DNA of 64,000 bases from Strongylocentrotus purpuratus (lineage: Eukaryota; Echinodermata; Echinoidea; Camarodonta; Strongylocentrotidae), in assembly GCF_000002235.5 (NCBI RefSeq), contig NW_022145554.1, positions 1,395,501-1,459,500 of the forward strand, read 5' to 3'. The notes below the pieces were generated by a model. The model made no database searches. It had not been told where the DNA came from and was given only the letters and a program-made list of their open reading frames with translations. The position numbers and the translations under genes were made by a program. Each line of letters opens with the position of its first letter. The first letter of the stretch is position 1. This document shows positions 1 to 11,860 of this stretch, piece after piece.

Positions 1-281
1 TATGTTACGTGCGGCAAAGTATTATGTAACAGATCATGTGATGAAGCAAATTAACAACGAGCTTTTATTTTAGAGAGAGAGAGGAGAGTGTGTGTGTGTG
101 TGTGTAGCAATATAACACCCACCCCCCTGAATCCGCCACTGATAACGTGGTATACTTTGAAAGTAGTAACGGTGACATGTAATTGTGTCCCGCTCCCCCC
201 CCCCCCCCCCCCCCCCATGCTAAAGCTCGGATTGACCCCTTGCTACTTAGTATAATATAACTTCCTTGTTTTGTTATGTAG

Positions 282-397
282 GCTTCTCTGCCGAAGAAGA
301 AGAAGAAGAAGAAGAAGAAGATGAAGAAGGAGATACACTCAATATGTCTGTCGAGTGAAGAGAGAAATATCTATGATCAGCTCGTCAAACAATACAG
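282..397 (+). CDS. TTF2-like exon a (poly-lysine stretch)
   Basis: The acceptor is TTATGTAG before 282 and the donor is CAG|GTAATA, with exit phase 2. It encodes SLP, nine lysines, [21 protein letters not shown] and a short tail. The lysines come from an uninterrupted AAG run at 294-320. In human TTF2 the corresponding segment is a short PPKKIHLEILHLSEDE-type sequence, so the run looks like an in-frame microsatellite expansion. Confidence 0.7.
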
Positions 398-3300
398 GTA
401 ATAACCACAGTAAAAGACAACTCTTTTGTGACAGATGGGTCAAATTATTACGGTATTCCTTATCTCGATCAACTTCAGCTTGTACTTCTCTACCATGCTT
501 TTTAAAAACAAATACCTCAATAAGCTGTACGGCATGGTATTAAACATTAAATATAGCTTGTATAATCACGATATTCTGAAAACCTGTTAATGGATTTAAT
601 TACAATCAAACTTGAATTTTGAAAATTGCCTCTGGTTTGGTTTGTAAAATTGCTCTATGGCGGAGTCGAAGATCGGTCCATCTAGTTTTCTTCATAGTTA
701 CTCTCATCATAATATTAGCACTCTGCCCGTATATTTTGTAGTAAGTTTGTGCACAAAATTATGTTATTGTGTGGGCCACGTATATATTTTTCTCTGTTAT
801 GTATTTTTCTTTCATTTCTACATGCATTTTAACCATCATTTATGGCTTGGGTTTTTATAAGGTTTTAGGCATAGGTTAGGTAAAGTGGTAATTTGCTCCA
901 AGGTTGAAGTTAGGAATATGATTACTGTGAACATACCGTTACTTGTGGATCCTACTAAATCATATCATAGGAGTAATAGTATACAATTTGTTTCATTTTC
1001 CCTTTGGAATCTTTATATCTAGAATTTGAGATCCATCTTTTCTTGATTAAATGAATGTTAGATAGACAACAGGGCTCATATTCATAAAACCTAATTACTC
1101 TGCCTTTTTGTCCACTAACTATATACTACAGCCTAAGTATGTAAATAGTTGGTAACTGGTTTAGTAATTTTCTATGAACATGGGCCCAGAGATATTTATA
1201 ATAATGCTTATTATTATGATTTTAAAACAATCCAGCATTTAGCACCCTTTTAGTCCGAGCATTTATTGAGCTTTATTTTCAGTGGTAGTGCATGTCATTC
1301 TTTGTTGTGATATCTGTAGCTGATTTTCCAAGTAAATCGTTCTGTCATTTCTTCTTCTCTCATTCTCTGGAATTTCATTTTAATTCTTCCCTATGTCGAC
1401 CTTACCAATCCCAGACGCACACCTTACAACCTGGTCAACCAGCTACGCTTGGGACAATGCTGTGGTCATCTTAGTTTGCTCAAAGAGGTATTAAGTGGAT
1501 TTAGTATGTGTGTTGCAGTTTTAATATTAGGAGTCTAGGGTACTGTTGGGTTATTATTGCTGCCCATTTGATCAATTTAATTTAATGAAACACTGAATGA
1601 AGCATATTTTGATCCATGAAATGTAATTGTAGACATTCACGTTTGACACCAAGGTAACATGTAAGTATGTTAATAAAGCCGGGTTAATAGTTGGAGCGCC
1701 TTGAGCACCATGCATGGTGGATATGTGCGCTATATAGATATCCAATATTGTTATTATTATGATATATTCTGATACATATAAGAGAAGGCACATTGTATTT
1801 AACAAAGGTAATTTAAGTGATAATCATTTTGTGCAGAACTCAACTTTTTTTTTCTTTTCTTCCAATGTACATGTATAAGAATAAATTTGGACACATTTAA
1901 ACCACAAGGGATTCTTGTGAAACGAAATGAATGCTGTTTAATTTCACTTTATATTCAAAGAGTGACTATGTAATCCGATTTGTACTCCATCACATTTCCT
2001 TTGTAGCTCCCAGACCAAGAGTCGTGTGAGACGGACGGTATCAAACTTGGCCCGGGGTCAGGTCAGGTCAAGCCTAAGACGAACTTGTATCAACACAGCT
2101 TCTTAAGTGCAAAGGTCAGTTAAAAATATTAATGCTCAATTTTAGGTTAGTTTAGAATAATTATGATCATAATAAGGTCAAACATAGATCATGGTGAGGA
2201 TGACTAGGGGTCAGGTTGGGTCAGGTCAGGTCAAGCCTAAGACGACCCTGTATGAACACAGCTTCTCAAGTACAAAGGTCAGTAAACAATACGGTATGCC
2301 CAATTTTAGGTTAGTTTAGAATAATTATGATCATAATAAGGTCAAACATAGGTCAAGGTGAGGATGACTAGGGGTCAGATTGGGTCAGGTCAGGTCAAGC
2401 CTAGGACGACCTTGTACGAACCCAGCTTATCAAGTACAAAATTCAGTTAACAATACTTATGCTCAATTCAAGGTTAGTTTAGAATAATTATGATCATAAT
2501 AAGGTCAAACATAGGTCAGGGTGAGGATGACTAGGGCTCAGGTCGGGTCAGGGCAAGCCATAGATAAAAATGCATGATCCTAGCTTCTCAAGGACCAGGG
2601 TTCGAAATCTGTATTTCATGTAAATATTAATGATATTTGATTGTAAGGAAAGCACATTTAGGCTTTTCAATAAGCTGTAAAGAGGCTTACAGCTAAATGT
2701 GTCCAAAATTGTACAGACTGACTGTATTTTTAACCTGTGACATGTGTCACTGCAGAACCATAGATTATTTTGCTTATTACTCCCAAAAATGGATGAACAC
2801 TTGCAGCAGCTTGTAAGAAATCTTCTAGAAATCTCACCAAAGCTTCTTTTTTTTTGGGGGGGGGATGAGTGCAAAACAGAACATGAATATTTAGGTTTGA
2901 TGATACATTATAATTTTGATTGTTAATGCCAGGACCAGCAATGAATGTGTGCCTTTGTTATTAGTTATATAACCATATCTGTGCCTCTCTTTGTATAGAT
3001 CAAGTTTTTGATTTATGGACTGAAGAAGATTCGTGCCGCAGGTCCTGCAGACCGCCCCATCAAGACCGTCCTTGTCTCCAAGTCGACTAAAATGCTGGAT
3101 GTGGTAGCTAGCCACCTTAAGAAGGCAAAGTTCAAGTACTGGAGTATCCGAGGTGATATCCCTCCAAAGAAACGATTTAAGGCGATGAGGAAATTCAACA
3201 ACCCCGGGGGTCGCGAGATCATGCTGTTGTCGATGAAGGCCCGTGGGCGCGGCCTGAAGCTCATCAGGGATAATCACATCGTCTTCCTCGATATGCACTG

Positions 3301-6300
3301 GTAAGAGAATGCTTTACTGACTTTTCATTAAATGGGTAGAGTTTTAAAAATTAAAATGAAAGAAAGGATATCCGTTAGTATAGAATACACAGCGGTCAAT
3401 AATGTATCGAAACAAAGAATCAATTGCAAAGCTTTTATATCACATGTACAATAATGACCAGGAATAGTGACTTTTGGGGTCCAAATTCTTGCCATAAGTT
3501 TTGTGTAGTCCCATGTATCCATGCATACCTATATCCAGTGCCTTTCGATATCTTCATTTTTCATTTTCATTTTTTTTAAATTTTCAATTGGATACTGTTT
3601 GTATTATTCCATGTCAACTCTTTATACAAAAGCAATAATTATTGTTTGAGAATATATTTTCTGTATGAAATATCTGTATTAAAACCACATAATTATCCCA
3701 GATGAAGTTTCTTCAATTTGGGCTTCTACTCCCTTCCTCCTTCTTACATAGATTACAGCTCATTAAGCAACCAGGAGGCGAGAGTCAATCCTTTGCTTCA
3801 ACGTACACTTCCACCTTAAACACCCAGTGAGAGTGCCATGCATTCACTGTTATGTAAAAAGCCCTATTGGAATTAAAATTATCCCAATCAATATCTTGGG
3901 ACAGGTAAAACAATATTATAATTTGTAATAAAATGAATATATATGGTAAGAAGTTGAATTTGTTACCTAAAAATAGACGAAATGAGAATGAAGTCAGTAG
4001 ACTGTTGTATGTATCATCAGCAAAAAGCAATGTAATGGCAGGCCAGCTAGCAGCTACCAATTTTTTATCTCTCATTTGGGGCTGCGTTGTTCCACTTGTT
4101 GTGAGGGGTGTTCAAATCAACAACAAAAATGGAGAGGGGGGGGGGGGTCATTTTCAAGGGCTCAACATAACTACATTAATAGAATCACTTCTGTTAATTT
4201 TTTTTAAATGAAATGGCATGACCAGTTCTTAAAATGATCTGAGTTTTTTAAATTTTGTTTTGTTGTTTGTTTGTGTAGGAATCCAGTTGTAGAAGACCAA
4301 GCCTGTGATTGGATCTACAGGCCAGGGCAGACGAGGAGTGTTCACAAGTTTGTCTGCTCCAATACAATTGAGGAAAAAGTATTACAGAGACAGACAGAGA
4401 AGCGACAGCTTGCGAATGATGTACTCAGAGGGTAGGTGTATTGTACAGTAGCTGCATTGTATTAGAATATATAACAAATGTCATGAAACTTTTGTAAAGG
4501 ACTATTTCATCTAGCTGTCTAATGTGCCGCCTAAAACAGCCAACATCAAATTCTGTAGAACTTTGAAATCTGTGAAATGTTAACGTTAGCAGTGTCCTAA
4601 TATTCAAATTATGCAAGGAAACCCGTTTACTTGCTAGACTTCACTGTCAGCGACTATTGAGTGACTGACTGGCATTTTTTCTTCTTTGGTAATAACAAAC
4701 ATTACATAAAATGAGCTGTCAAGGGTACATGAGCATTTGTCTACATCAATAACCCACTTCTTATAATGGCCAAATTTAAACTGATTAAATCTTTGGGCAC
4801 CATTTGCGTACCAATCGATACAATGGTCTGAAAATCAAACTATTACTTACTGGCTCTATAGCTCCTAAGTCGATTTGACAACTAATAGCCGTTGTTTTCC
4901 CACTTAAAGACATCTTCAAGCCATCTTTTTTTTGCGAAGTTCTAAATTAGTATTATCTTTCAAATGCCGTTGGAATTTAACATTTTCATTTTTTGGGCCT
5001 GCAAATGGAACAGAGTACCTTTAAGGCCCTTGGTTGAATTATGACATCAAGCAGTGATTTAATTATGTTTTATTTATAGAATACTATATTTTCAAGTGAT
5101 CTATTATTGTTTGAGTCATGCAAATACATATGGTGGAGCTTATTGTGAAGCCTTATGTAACTGCATGAATTTGCTATTATTTTGAAATACATACATACAT
5201 GTATATTGAATGATTTGAGTGGATTTCAATCGCCCACTTTGTTGTCGGATCAATAAGGGAACTATGAGTGCTAGACTGCCAATTAAAACAGGACAACTTA
5301 ATTGTATTCAAATCTGTAGAAAATATATAATGAATCAAAAGACTCATAATTATATGTCTGTTTTATGCTATCAATAAATGAATAAAACTCTCTAATACAA
5401 GTACTGTATAAGAGTTTTTCTTCCTTTTCTCACACTATGAATTATCCATTTAAGATAACAACTCCATTTCCTTTCAGATCAAAGCCTGTGTTTCAACTGA
5501 ATTAAACTAAACTCTCTATCTACAATATAATCTCCAAAGATCAAATCTAATTTGAATGATCTATCAAACTCTGAATTGTTTTAAATGCATAAACTGGTTT
5601 TCTTTCAATGTATTAAAACTCAAAATAGATATTTAATAACATCTCTGGAGCTTTCCAAATATCCCTTTCAAATTATGCACCACATATATAATTTGAACAA
5701 TGCCACCTACGGGCAAACCAAATACATATAGCGGTACACGTATGCAATACACTCAAACTCCTGCACATGTACTAAATGAAAATGTCCATCTTAAAGGTGA
5801 AATTCAAAGAAGATCACATACATGTCAACCAATGTATCACTAGAGACTGGTAAGCTAACAGATGGCCATCGTCCAAGTTTTAGGTCAACTACATATCGGG
5901 TGATTTATAAAAATACAAATACAACCACCTCCATAGCAGCTGGGATATACGAGAGATTCGCCGGAAAAATAACGGTGTTTTAATGACGTCACTATATGGA
6001 CCAACAATGCCCAAGCAGACGACATCCCATAGAGAATGAACATAATTGCAAAGCTATTATTTGTCAAATTATATTGAGATTAGTGTATATAAATGTAAAG
6101 GCATGTCAAACCATTCAAAAGGGGATATGACCCGACTCTGATAACTAAAATCTTTTGCTTGTAAATACACAGGATAGGGGTTAATTAACAATCAAAGAAA
6201 TCAGACTTTCAAATTGAAAAACCCCCGGAATGATATAAGGACGGCATTTGTTCCCTCTTGAAACACCAAACATACCCCGGTGTGTGCAGCTGAATATACA

Positions 6301-7224
6301 ATGGCGTCTTATTTTGTTTACAAGTGACAGATTCCTTTATTTTTGTATCGCTGCATTTGTCATCAAAATAAAATCATGCGCGGGGTTTAGAGTGAGGCAA
6401 TAGATTATACAATTAGCCTGACGGTAGTGAAGTAAGAGAAAGAACTCAAGAGAAGATGAAAACACTGGCACTAAAAATGTGTGAGATGTCATGGGACATC
6501 GTCTGCTTGGGCAAGTCATGTCCATACTGTGATCTCACACATCTCAGCAGCGTTCGGAGAGCTCTTCAGGTGCTATGCCGGGGCTGTATTTAAGCGTTTT
6601 GTAATTTATAATAATCATTACTTCAAATGTTTCCAAGCATTGAATTTTGATAACCTTGTCGAATCAAAGTTTCAACTATGCAATAATGAAAATAAAGTTA
6701 GTTTTTAAAATCAATGAATATCTATTTTAATATTAGCTCATTCCATATATGCTTGAGCTCTGACAGTTATGTATCTTAAATAATTCCATGACACATAAAC
6801 GCAATTACTTGATGTTCAATGTCAATGAAATAAAACTAAATTCCTAGGCAATGATCTGGCGCCACAATTTATATCATTCTTCTCACAAAAACTGATCTGA
6901 CTTTCTTCTTTTTCTGTCAGCGTAATATGGTGTCTTTAAAACTACAATCTACATTGATTTCAAACTGACTCCTAAACCTACGGTATCTTCAAATTGACCT
7001 CCAACCCAAAAGAAAAAATTAAATAGAAATACAAAATAATGTTTGTTCAACAAACCAGTTGTTATCATGTCATCTACTAAGAGCCATTTAATCATTGTAG
7101 TAACTCCTTTCTGGCTCTTTACAGACTATTTCTATCTTTTTCCCCCTATTTTACTGACTTTGACTGCTCCTTTATTTCATTGTATCCCTCCAGATCCAAG
7201 AGTAAGAAGATGAAGCTTAGGTAG
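282..7224 (+). CDS. TTF2/lodestar-like SNF2 ATPase, C-terminal part (partial gene, possibly decaying)
   Basis: Six exons join in frame to 260 residues plus stop: 282-397, 1415-1487, 2007-2114, 2999-3300, 4279-4431 and 7194-7224, all with GT-AG borders and matching phases. TTF2 is an SF2/SNF2 ATPase that releases RNA polymerase II from template. The recognisable parts are the segment after the SNF2-N lobe ([12 protein letters not shown]), the [14 protein letters not shown] block and the helicase-C lobe ([20 protein letters not shown], then [14 protein letters not shown], then TIEEKVLQ). The N-terminal exons lie left of the window. Oddities: motif V reads ARGRGLKL instead of the usual AGGVGLNL; motif VI has DWIYR for DRIYR; there is a run of nine lysines; a stretch of roughly 75 residues present in human TTF2 between exons 1 and 2 is missing; and the last conserved residues are lost. 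Family assignment is firm. Whether it is a working gene, a non-catalytic paralogue or a pseudogene is open. Confidence 0.8.
1415..1487 (+). CDS. TTF2-like exon b ([15 protein letters not shown])
   Basis: The acceptor CCAATCCCAG precedes 1415 and the donor is GAG|GTATTA. The first base completes the arginine codon opened by the previous exon. The exon translates to [16 protein letters not shown] then GHLSLLKE, matching the LLRLRQCCCHLSLLK block of TTF2. This is the most diagnostic short block for the family. Confidence 0.8.
2007..2114 (+). CDS. TTF2-like exon c, whose 3' half is tandemly repeated downstream
   Basis: The acceptor TTTGTAG precedes 2007 and the donor AAG|GTCAGT follows 2114. The exon is 36 codons, phase 0 at both ends. 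It starts [14 protein letters not shown] (compare ALDPMELKGEGLVL in human TTF2) and ends [11 protein letters not shown]. From about 2052 its sequence begins a 163-bp tandem repeat that runs into the intron, so later copies offer alternative exon ends. Confidence 0.7.
2052..2600 (+). repeat. ~163-bp tandem repeat built from exon tail, donor site and intron
   Basis: The marker AAGCCTAAGACGA-like string recurs at 2070, 2233, 2397 and 2555 (spacings 163, 164, 158). Copy 1 covers the coding 3' half of exon c. Copy 2 keeps an open frame ([15 protein letters not shown]) and the GTCAGT donor. In copy 3 the donor has become ATTCAG. Copy 4 is degenerate. Each unit also carries the block TTAGAATAATTATGATCATA and runs of GGTCA. 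Confidence 0.9.
2999..3300 (+). CDS. TTF2-like exon d (helicase C-terminal lobe, motifs IV-V)
   Basis: The acceptor TTTGTATAG precedes 2999 and the donor TG|GTAAGA splits the Trp codon. It encodes about 100 residues: the linker [20 protein letters not shown], motif IV region [15 protein letters not shown], the strand [16 protein letters not shown], and motif V region [15 protein letters not shown] followed by [11 protein letters not shown]. In TTF2 proteins motif V is normally LKAGGVGLNL, so two glycine-motif positions are changed. Confidence 0.85.
4279..4431 (+). CDS. TTF2-like exon e (motif VI)
   Basis: The acceptor TTTGTGTAG precedes 4279 and the donor GG|GTAGGT follows 4431. The first base completes the split Trp. 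It encodes [17 protein letters not shown], then [20 protein letters not shown]. Motif VI in SNF2 enzymes is QxxDRxxR(I/V)GQ; here the first arginine is tryptophan, a residue change expected to impair ATP hydrolysis. Confidence 0.85.
5890..6620. repeat. Inverted duplication in the last intron of the TTF2-like gene
   Basis: The strand-reversed sequence of about 5890-6040 resembles 6480-6620; both contain a near-identical block around CATCGTCTGCTTGGGCA (seen inverted as GCCCAAGCAGACGACAT at about 6010). The arms are diverged and separated by about 450 bp, as in an old foldback element or two head-to-head repeat copies. Confidence 0.55.
7194..7224 (+). CDS. TTF2-like terminal exon
   Basis: The acceptor CCCTCCAG precedes 7194. 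With GG from the previous exon it reads [10 protein letters not shown] and stops at TAG 7222-7224. Human TTF2 ends KLTLADLRVLFGI; just after the stop another frame reads DLKFVFAVQ, so the conserved tail seems displaced by a small indel. Confidence 0.6.
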
Positions 7225-7548
7225 ATCTGAAATTCGTGTTTGCTGTTCAGGAGGCACATGAAGCAGAGTGACCCTTGGCCCAGGAGACCTTTGATCTGGA
7301 TGATCCTTGACTTAGATTTGACTATAGCTCAAATGCTATTTTTGTTGTAGCATTTACTGGTAAAGATAAAAATGATGTGTATATTATCTGCTGAGAGTCA
7401 GAAGAACATAAAATTTATGTATGTATAATGATGAATTATATGAATCTACTTTATGTAATGATAATACAAAATATATTTGGTGTAGTAGGGTAATTAGAAG
7501 ACTCAGATATATATGATGAAAATGAACTATACATTACTGCGTACCTAT

Positions 7549-7554
7549 AATAAA
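7549..7554 (+). terminator. Candidate polyadenylation signal, TTF2-like gene
   Basis: AATAAA lies about 325 nt after the TAG stop, a plausible end for a short 3' UTR. Other AATAAA strings occur farther on (for example near 7868), so the choice is tentative. Confidence 0.35.
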
Positions 7555-8504
7555 GATAACATTGTCACATAACTGCATGAATTCAAAGTCATAACCCTAC
7601 TTCAAATCAGGTAACATTGAGGTATATGTATGTACATGTATATATATATGTTGACATTCTCAAAAAGGTATTGAAGAGCTACGGTATATAACCCTGCTCT
7701 GTTGCATTACTTTTTGATAAACCAATAATTTCTCAGACTGAAGATTTAAGATGAGAGCTCTATGACGTTTGGAAAATCATCCTTTGATAATATTACTTGA
7801 AGTTTGAAGTTTTTTAGAAACAACAAAATGTATGTACATCATAAAACAAACAATGAAAGGCAAAACAATAAAATACAAACTGTACATAATGTACAAAACA
7901 ATGAATTACTGCAAAAGCTTAATTAATGCCTACATAAAACACATTTATACAAAAGTTCAAGTTGTTGCTAAAAGAACACCAAAAGTTAGCACAATTAAGT
8001 GCTAGTCGAGTTACCCCATATGACATCATCATGTTGTCAATTTAAGGAATACAGTTCAGTAGATGTTAACCCCTTAGCAACTAGAGATTTTGTAAAAACA
8101 ATATGAAACATGCGCTATTTTTCTATGCAGAATCCTAAAGTAGACATCATAAGGATTATGCACGTATAACAATATCACAGAAGACCCTAGAACAAATACT
8201 ATAGCCATTGAAAACGGAAGGGCGGTTTCGGGCAGTTTAGTGAGTAAAAAGAGGGGTGGTTTTGGGCGGTTTAGTTGCTAATGGGTTACAGTCATTAGAA
8301 AATCCATATTTTTCTTTTGAGAATTCTTTGATGTTTTAAACCTGGAAGACTTATTTCAGACTTTTTCAAGAAAGGCCTGTTGCCATCTGAGAGTAAAGCT
8401 TTGGTTTTATTTGAATCTTTATTGTGGAAACACACTACAAATTGTAATAATATTGATAATAGTGGGTTTTTGCATAGTGCCCATGTCTGACAGACTTAAC
8501 ACTC

Positions 8505-8755
8505 CTGGGGAGTGTTTCCCAAAGACTAAAATCGACTTTAAGTTGAACTTAACTATGGCAGGCCTTTCATGCCACTATAGTTCCTCTAACCATTCCCGGC
8601 ATTTGTTTCTGAAGGGAGGTACAAATCATGGGCAAAAATAATATCTAAAGATCATAACTGAGAGACCAATGGTGACAGCAACCAGTGGCATCAATGGCCT
8701 GCCATATTTAAGCCCAACTTAAAGTAGATCTTAGTCTTTGTCAAACACCCCCCTG
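8505..8755. mobile_element. Short TIR element (MITE-like), family with copies at 20.0, 46.6 and 58.8 kb
   Basis: The left end reads GGGGAGTGTTTCCCAAAGAC and continues into TTTAAGTTGAACTTA. The right end is its inverted partner, AAGCCCAACTTAAAGTAGAT then TTAGTCTTTGTCAAACACCC. The outer ends GGTGTTT...AAACACC recur at 20008-20299. There is no coding capacity. The middle differs from the other copies. Confidence 0.65.
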
Positions 8756-8814
8756 GTGCTCCACAATTATTACCCAGCTTTAGCGTGGCTGCCATTACGG
8801 CGCTTTAGCATTTC

Positions 8815-8990
8815 AAGATATTACTTCCTGCCAGGTACCCTATTCCTCACCTGGGTGGAGTGTGGCAAATGTACAATAATGTCTTGCCAAAGGACATTAC
8901 TGCCACGGCAGGACTGGAACCCCAAACTATGTGTTCCACAGTCCACTGATGTTTCCTCAAGACCATCACATCTTCACAGTATAGTTAGAA
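8815..8990 (-). mobile_element. tRNA-derived SINE
   Basis: The minus strand carries a pol III B-box-like GGGGTTCCAGTCCTG followed by GTCCTTTGGCAAGACATTA and a CCACCCAGG motif. The same order of motifs is seen on the plus strand at 57055-57235, and its 3' part at 27660-27790. It does not fold as a complete tRNA. Confidence 0.6.
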
Positions 8991-9210
8991 TGGTAAATTG
9001 TACTGAAGACTATACACTTTTGAATCCAGATATACACGTACGTGTATCTGAGTTGAGTTGAGTTGAGGTTTTATTATCCAACCAATACATTATTAAATCT
9101 AACAATAAAAACAATAATAACAATAATAAATGCATGTTTAACAAAGATAAACGGGACGAGAAAATAGCATAAAATGCTTATCATGTCTGGTACCTTTTAA
9201 GTACAGTATC

Positions 9211-9720
9211 TTAAAGGTAATACAAAGTTTTGGTATATGGTCATGAATTTGGTTCAAATGAACATATTGGAAGCATATGCGATCCTACAATATTCAGTGA
9301 TCGTTGTCGCGGTTGAAATCGAGTCTAAAGTTATGAAATTGTAAATAATAAACTCTTTATGTTGTATAGCTCCTTCTCAAGGTCAAGATATTAATTAAGC
9401 TATAAAACAATGTTTCTTGACTAAACTTGACCGATTAGCTATTCCTGTTTGGAAATTATATATCACAGCTACATATTCTGAGATTTCAATGGTCGCAGCT
9501 ACCATTGTACGGCCGTAGGCGCTATTTGGAATTTATCAAAATTTACCGGGAGCACCGGTAAATTTTTATATTCAATGTTTCTCAAAAGTAGAAGTGTTTT
9601 ATGGGTTAAATTTTCCAGTGCTCATAATACATCCACAGGGGCGTCCAAATATATCAAAATTGTTAAGAATCACTATCCACCCAATTTTCAAAATTTCCCA
9701 AAACTTTTTATTACCTTTAA
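9211..9720. mobile_element. ~510-bp TTAA-flanked non-autonomous element, copy 1
   Basis: It is bounded by TTAA at 9211-9214 and 9717-9720. The termini are inverted: AGGTAATACAAAGTTTTGG at the left and CCAAAACTTTTTATTACCT at the right. It is about 90% like the copy at 11174-11681 by eye. There is no open frame of note. TTAA target duplication is typical of piggyBac-type insertion, but the terminal bases are not the usual CCY. Confidence 0.75.
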
Positions 9721-11173
9721 CAAATAAAATGTAAATATATATATGTTTATGGATAATTATTGAATATAGGTATATACTAAAGCTACATACTATTCTATGT
9801 ATCTAAGATAATATGTTTTTGTGTTCAAATGCAAAGCCTAAACTTGTATAAATAGGCATTCTTAATAAAACAATACAACCGTGTATCATACACTGTCAAA
9901 AAAATATAGAATATATTTTCTAATGAAAGGCAAGAACCTTGGTGAAATGCATAGTTTATTATTAGTTATTCTATTAACATTTGTGCTGTACTACAAAAAC
10001 AAGAAACTAAAGCTTTTTCCCTGACAGATTAGGTAAATCATTCCAGAAGCATATACGCCTCTGCATGTATGACACAAATGTACTTTGCGTTGTCCTTAAT
10101 TAAGGTACACTCAGCTTTTTATTTTCTCTTTGTCTTGTCTCGTATCTGTGCTTTACGAAAGAGCAGTACTGAACAAGGGACTGTGGCAATCTATTTTTCA
10201 ATAGTTGATGCATGAAAACACAAATACATGTAGATAGTTTATGTAGTTGATACATATTCAATAATTTTAACTCCAGGGGTGTGAATGAGTCCTAAAAGGA
10301 CTAAATGTTATAGCTCTGAGTGCCATCTTTTGGTTTAATAATAAATATTTCATATTAATTTAATAATTGCTTCCCAAAACCTCAATTCCATATTAATATG
10401 TGGTTGAGTTAATGTTTTATACAATGACAATAAAACATAAACGGTCTTAATCTATATAAAAAACCAAACTTTATTCTAATACACATATTTGCTCTTTCAA
10501 TATGAGATTTCAAAGTCAAATGTTGATCTATATGGATTCCTACGAATGATGAAACATCAACCTTATATTTTTTTGGTGTCGGCTATTTTCTATACTCCTT
10601 GAAGTACTTCTGGTTGTCTACTCCCTCTTATAAGTAAATAATAAGTTTTTAACAAATCTACTGTGAGTTTAATCATTTTACTCGTGGACACCTTATCGAC
10701 TTGCATATTAACCACATCCATATCCATTACATTGTAGTAAAGCGAAATCTGATTTTGAGGCAACCTGTATAGAAATTTACCTGAATAAGTGTTCTCATTA
10801 AAATCTGAAGAAAAAAAAAGAATTTGAGGTTGATGTACAGAAAAACCACCTGCTTGTATAGACCATATCGTGTGTCTGCCTTGATAGGTCTTCATGTAAT
10901 GATTTCACTGTATCTATAACTGTACACTATCCATACACCAACCCATAGGGAACATATGCCATTGAATTCGGTGGAAGAAGAAAAAGTGTTGTGAAATATT
11001 ACTTACCTGATATCCAATATGTATTGAATATTGAATGTAAGAATGTTGTTTGTATGGATATTCATGCCTCTTTATGAAGTTCTAGTCTTTACATTAAATC
11101 ATGAATTCTTCCAAATTATTTTATTAGCAAATATGTTTCTCATTTTTTTGGTATTTGTTTATTTTTATCTTGC

Positions 11174-11681
11174 TGAAAGGTAATACAAAGTTTCGGTATG
11201 GGGTCATGAATTTGGTTCAAATGAACATATTGAAAGCATATACGATCCTACAATATTCAGTGATCGTTGTCGGGTCGAAATCGACTCTAAAGTTATGAAA
11301 TTGTAAATAATAAACACTTTATGTTGAATAGCTCCCTCTCAAGGTCAAGATATTAATTAAGTTAGTAAACAATGTTATTTGACTAAAATAACCAATTAGA
11401 TATTCTCGTTCAGAAATTATATACCACAACTACATACTCTGAGATTTTCATGGTCGCAGCTACCATTGTACGGCCGTAGGAGCTATTTGAAATTTATCAA
11501 AATTTACTGGGAGCACCGGTAAATCTTTGTATTCAATTTTTCTCGAAAGCAGAAGTGTTTTAGGGGCTAAAATTTCTGGTGTTTTTAATACATCCACAGG
11601 GGCATCCAAATATATCACAATTGTAAGGAATCACTATCACCCCATTTTTCAAAATTTCCCAAAACTTTGTAATACCTTTAA
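11174..11681. mobile_element. ~510-bp element, copy 2
   Basis: It is the same element and orientation as 9211-9720, with ends AGGTAATACAAAGTTTCGG and CAAAACTTTGTAATACCT. The right flank is TTAA; the left flank has decayed to TGAA. Internal blocks such as GAATTTGGTTCAAATGAACA and AGCTACCATTGTACGGCCGT are shared exactly. Confidence 0.75.
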
Positions 11682-11860
11682 AGTCATGAGATAATATGAT
11701 CTAGATAACATTTTATTTTGAAAGAATTTTAAAAGATGACAGTTTTCCCAAAGCTTATTTTGTTGGTAGGTATATGGGAATGCGTCGGGTATATTGTCAG
11801 GTGTCATCAAATCATAAGAATTTATATTTTTATGTAGAATATTTAGTAGAATATTTATAT

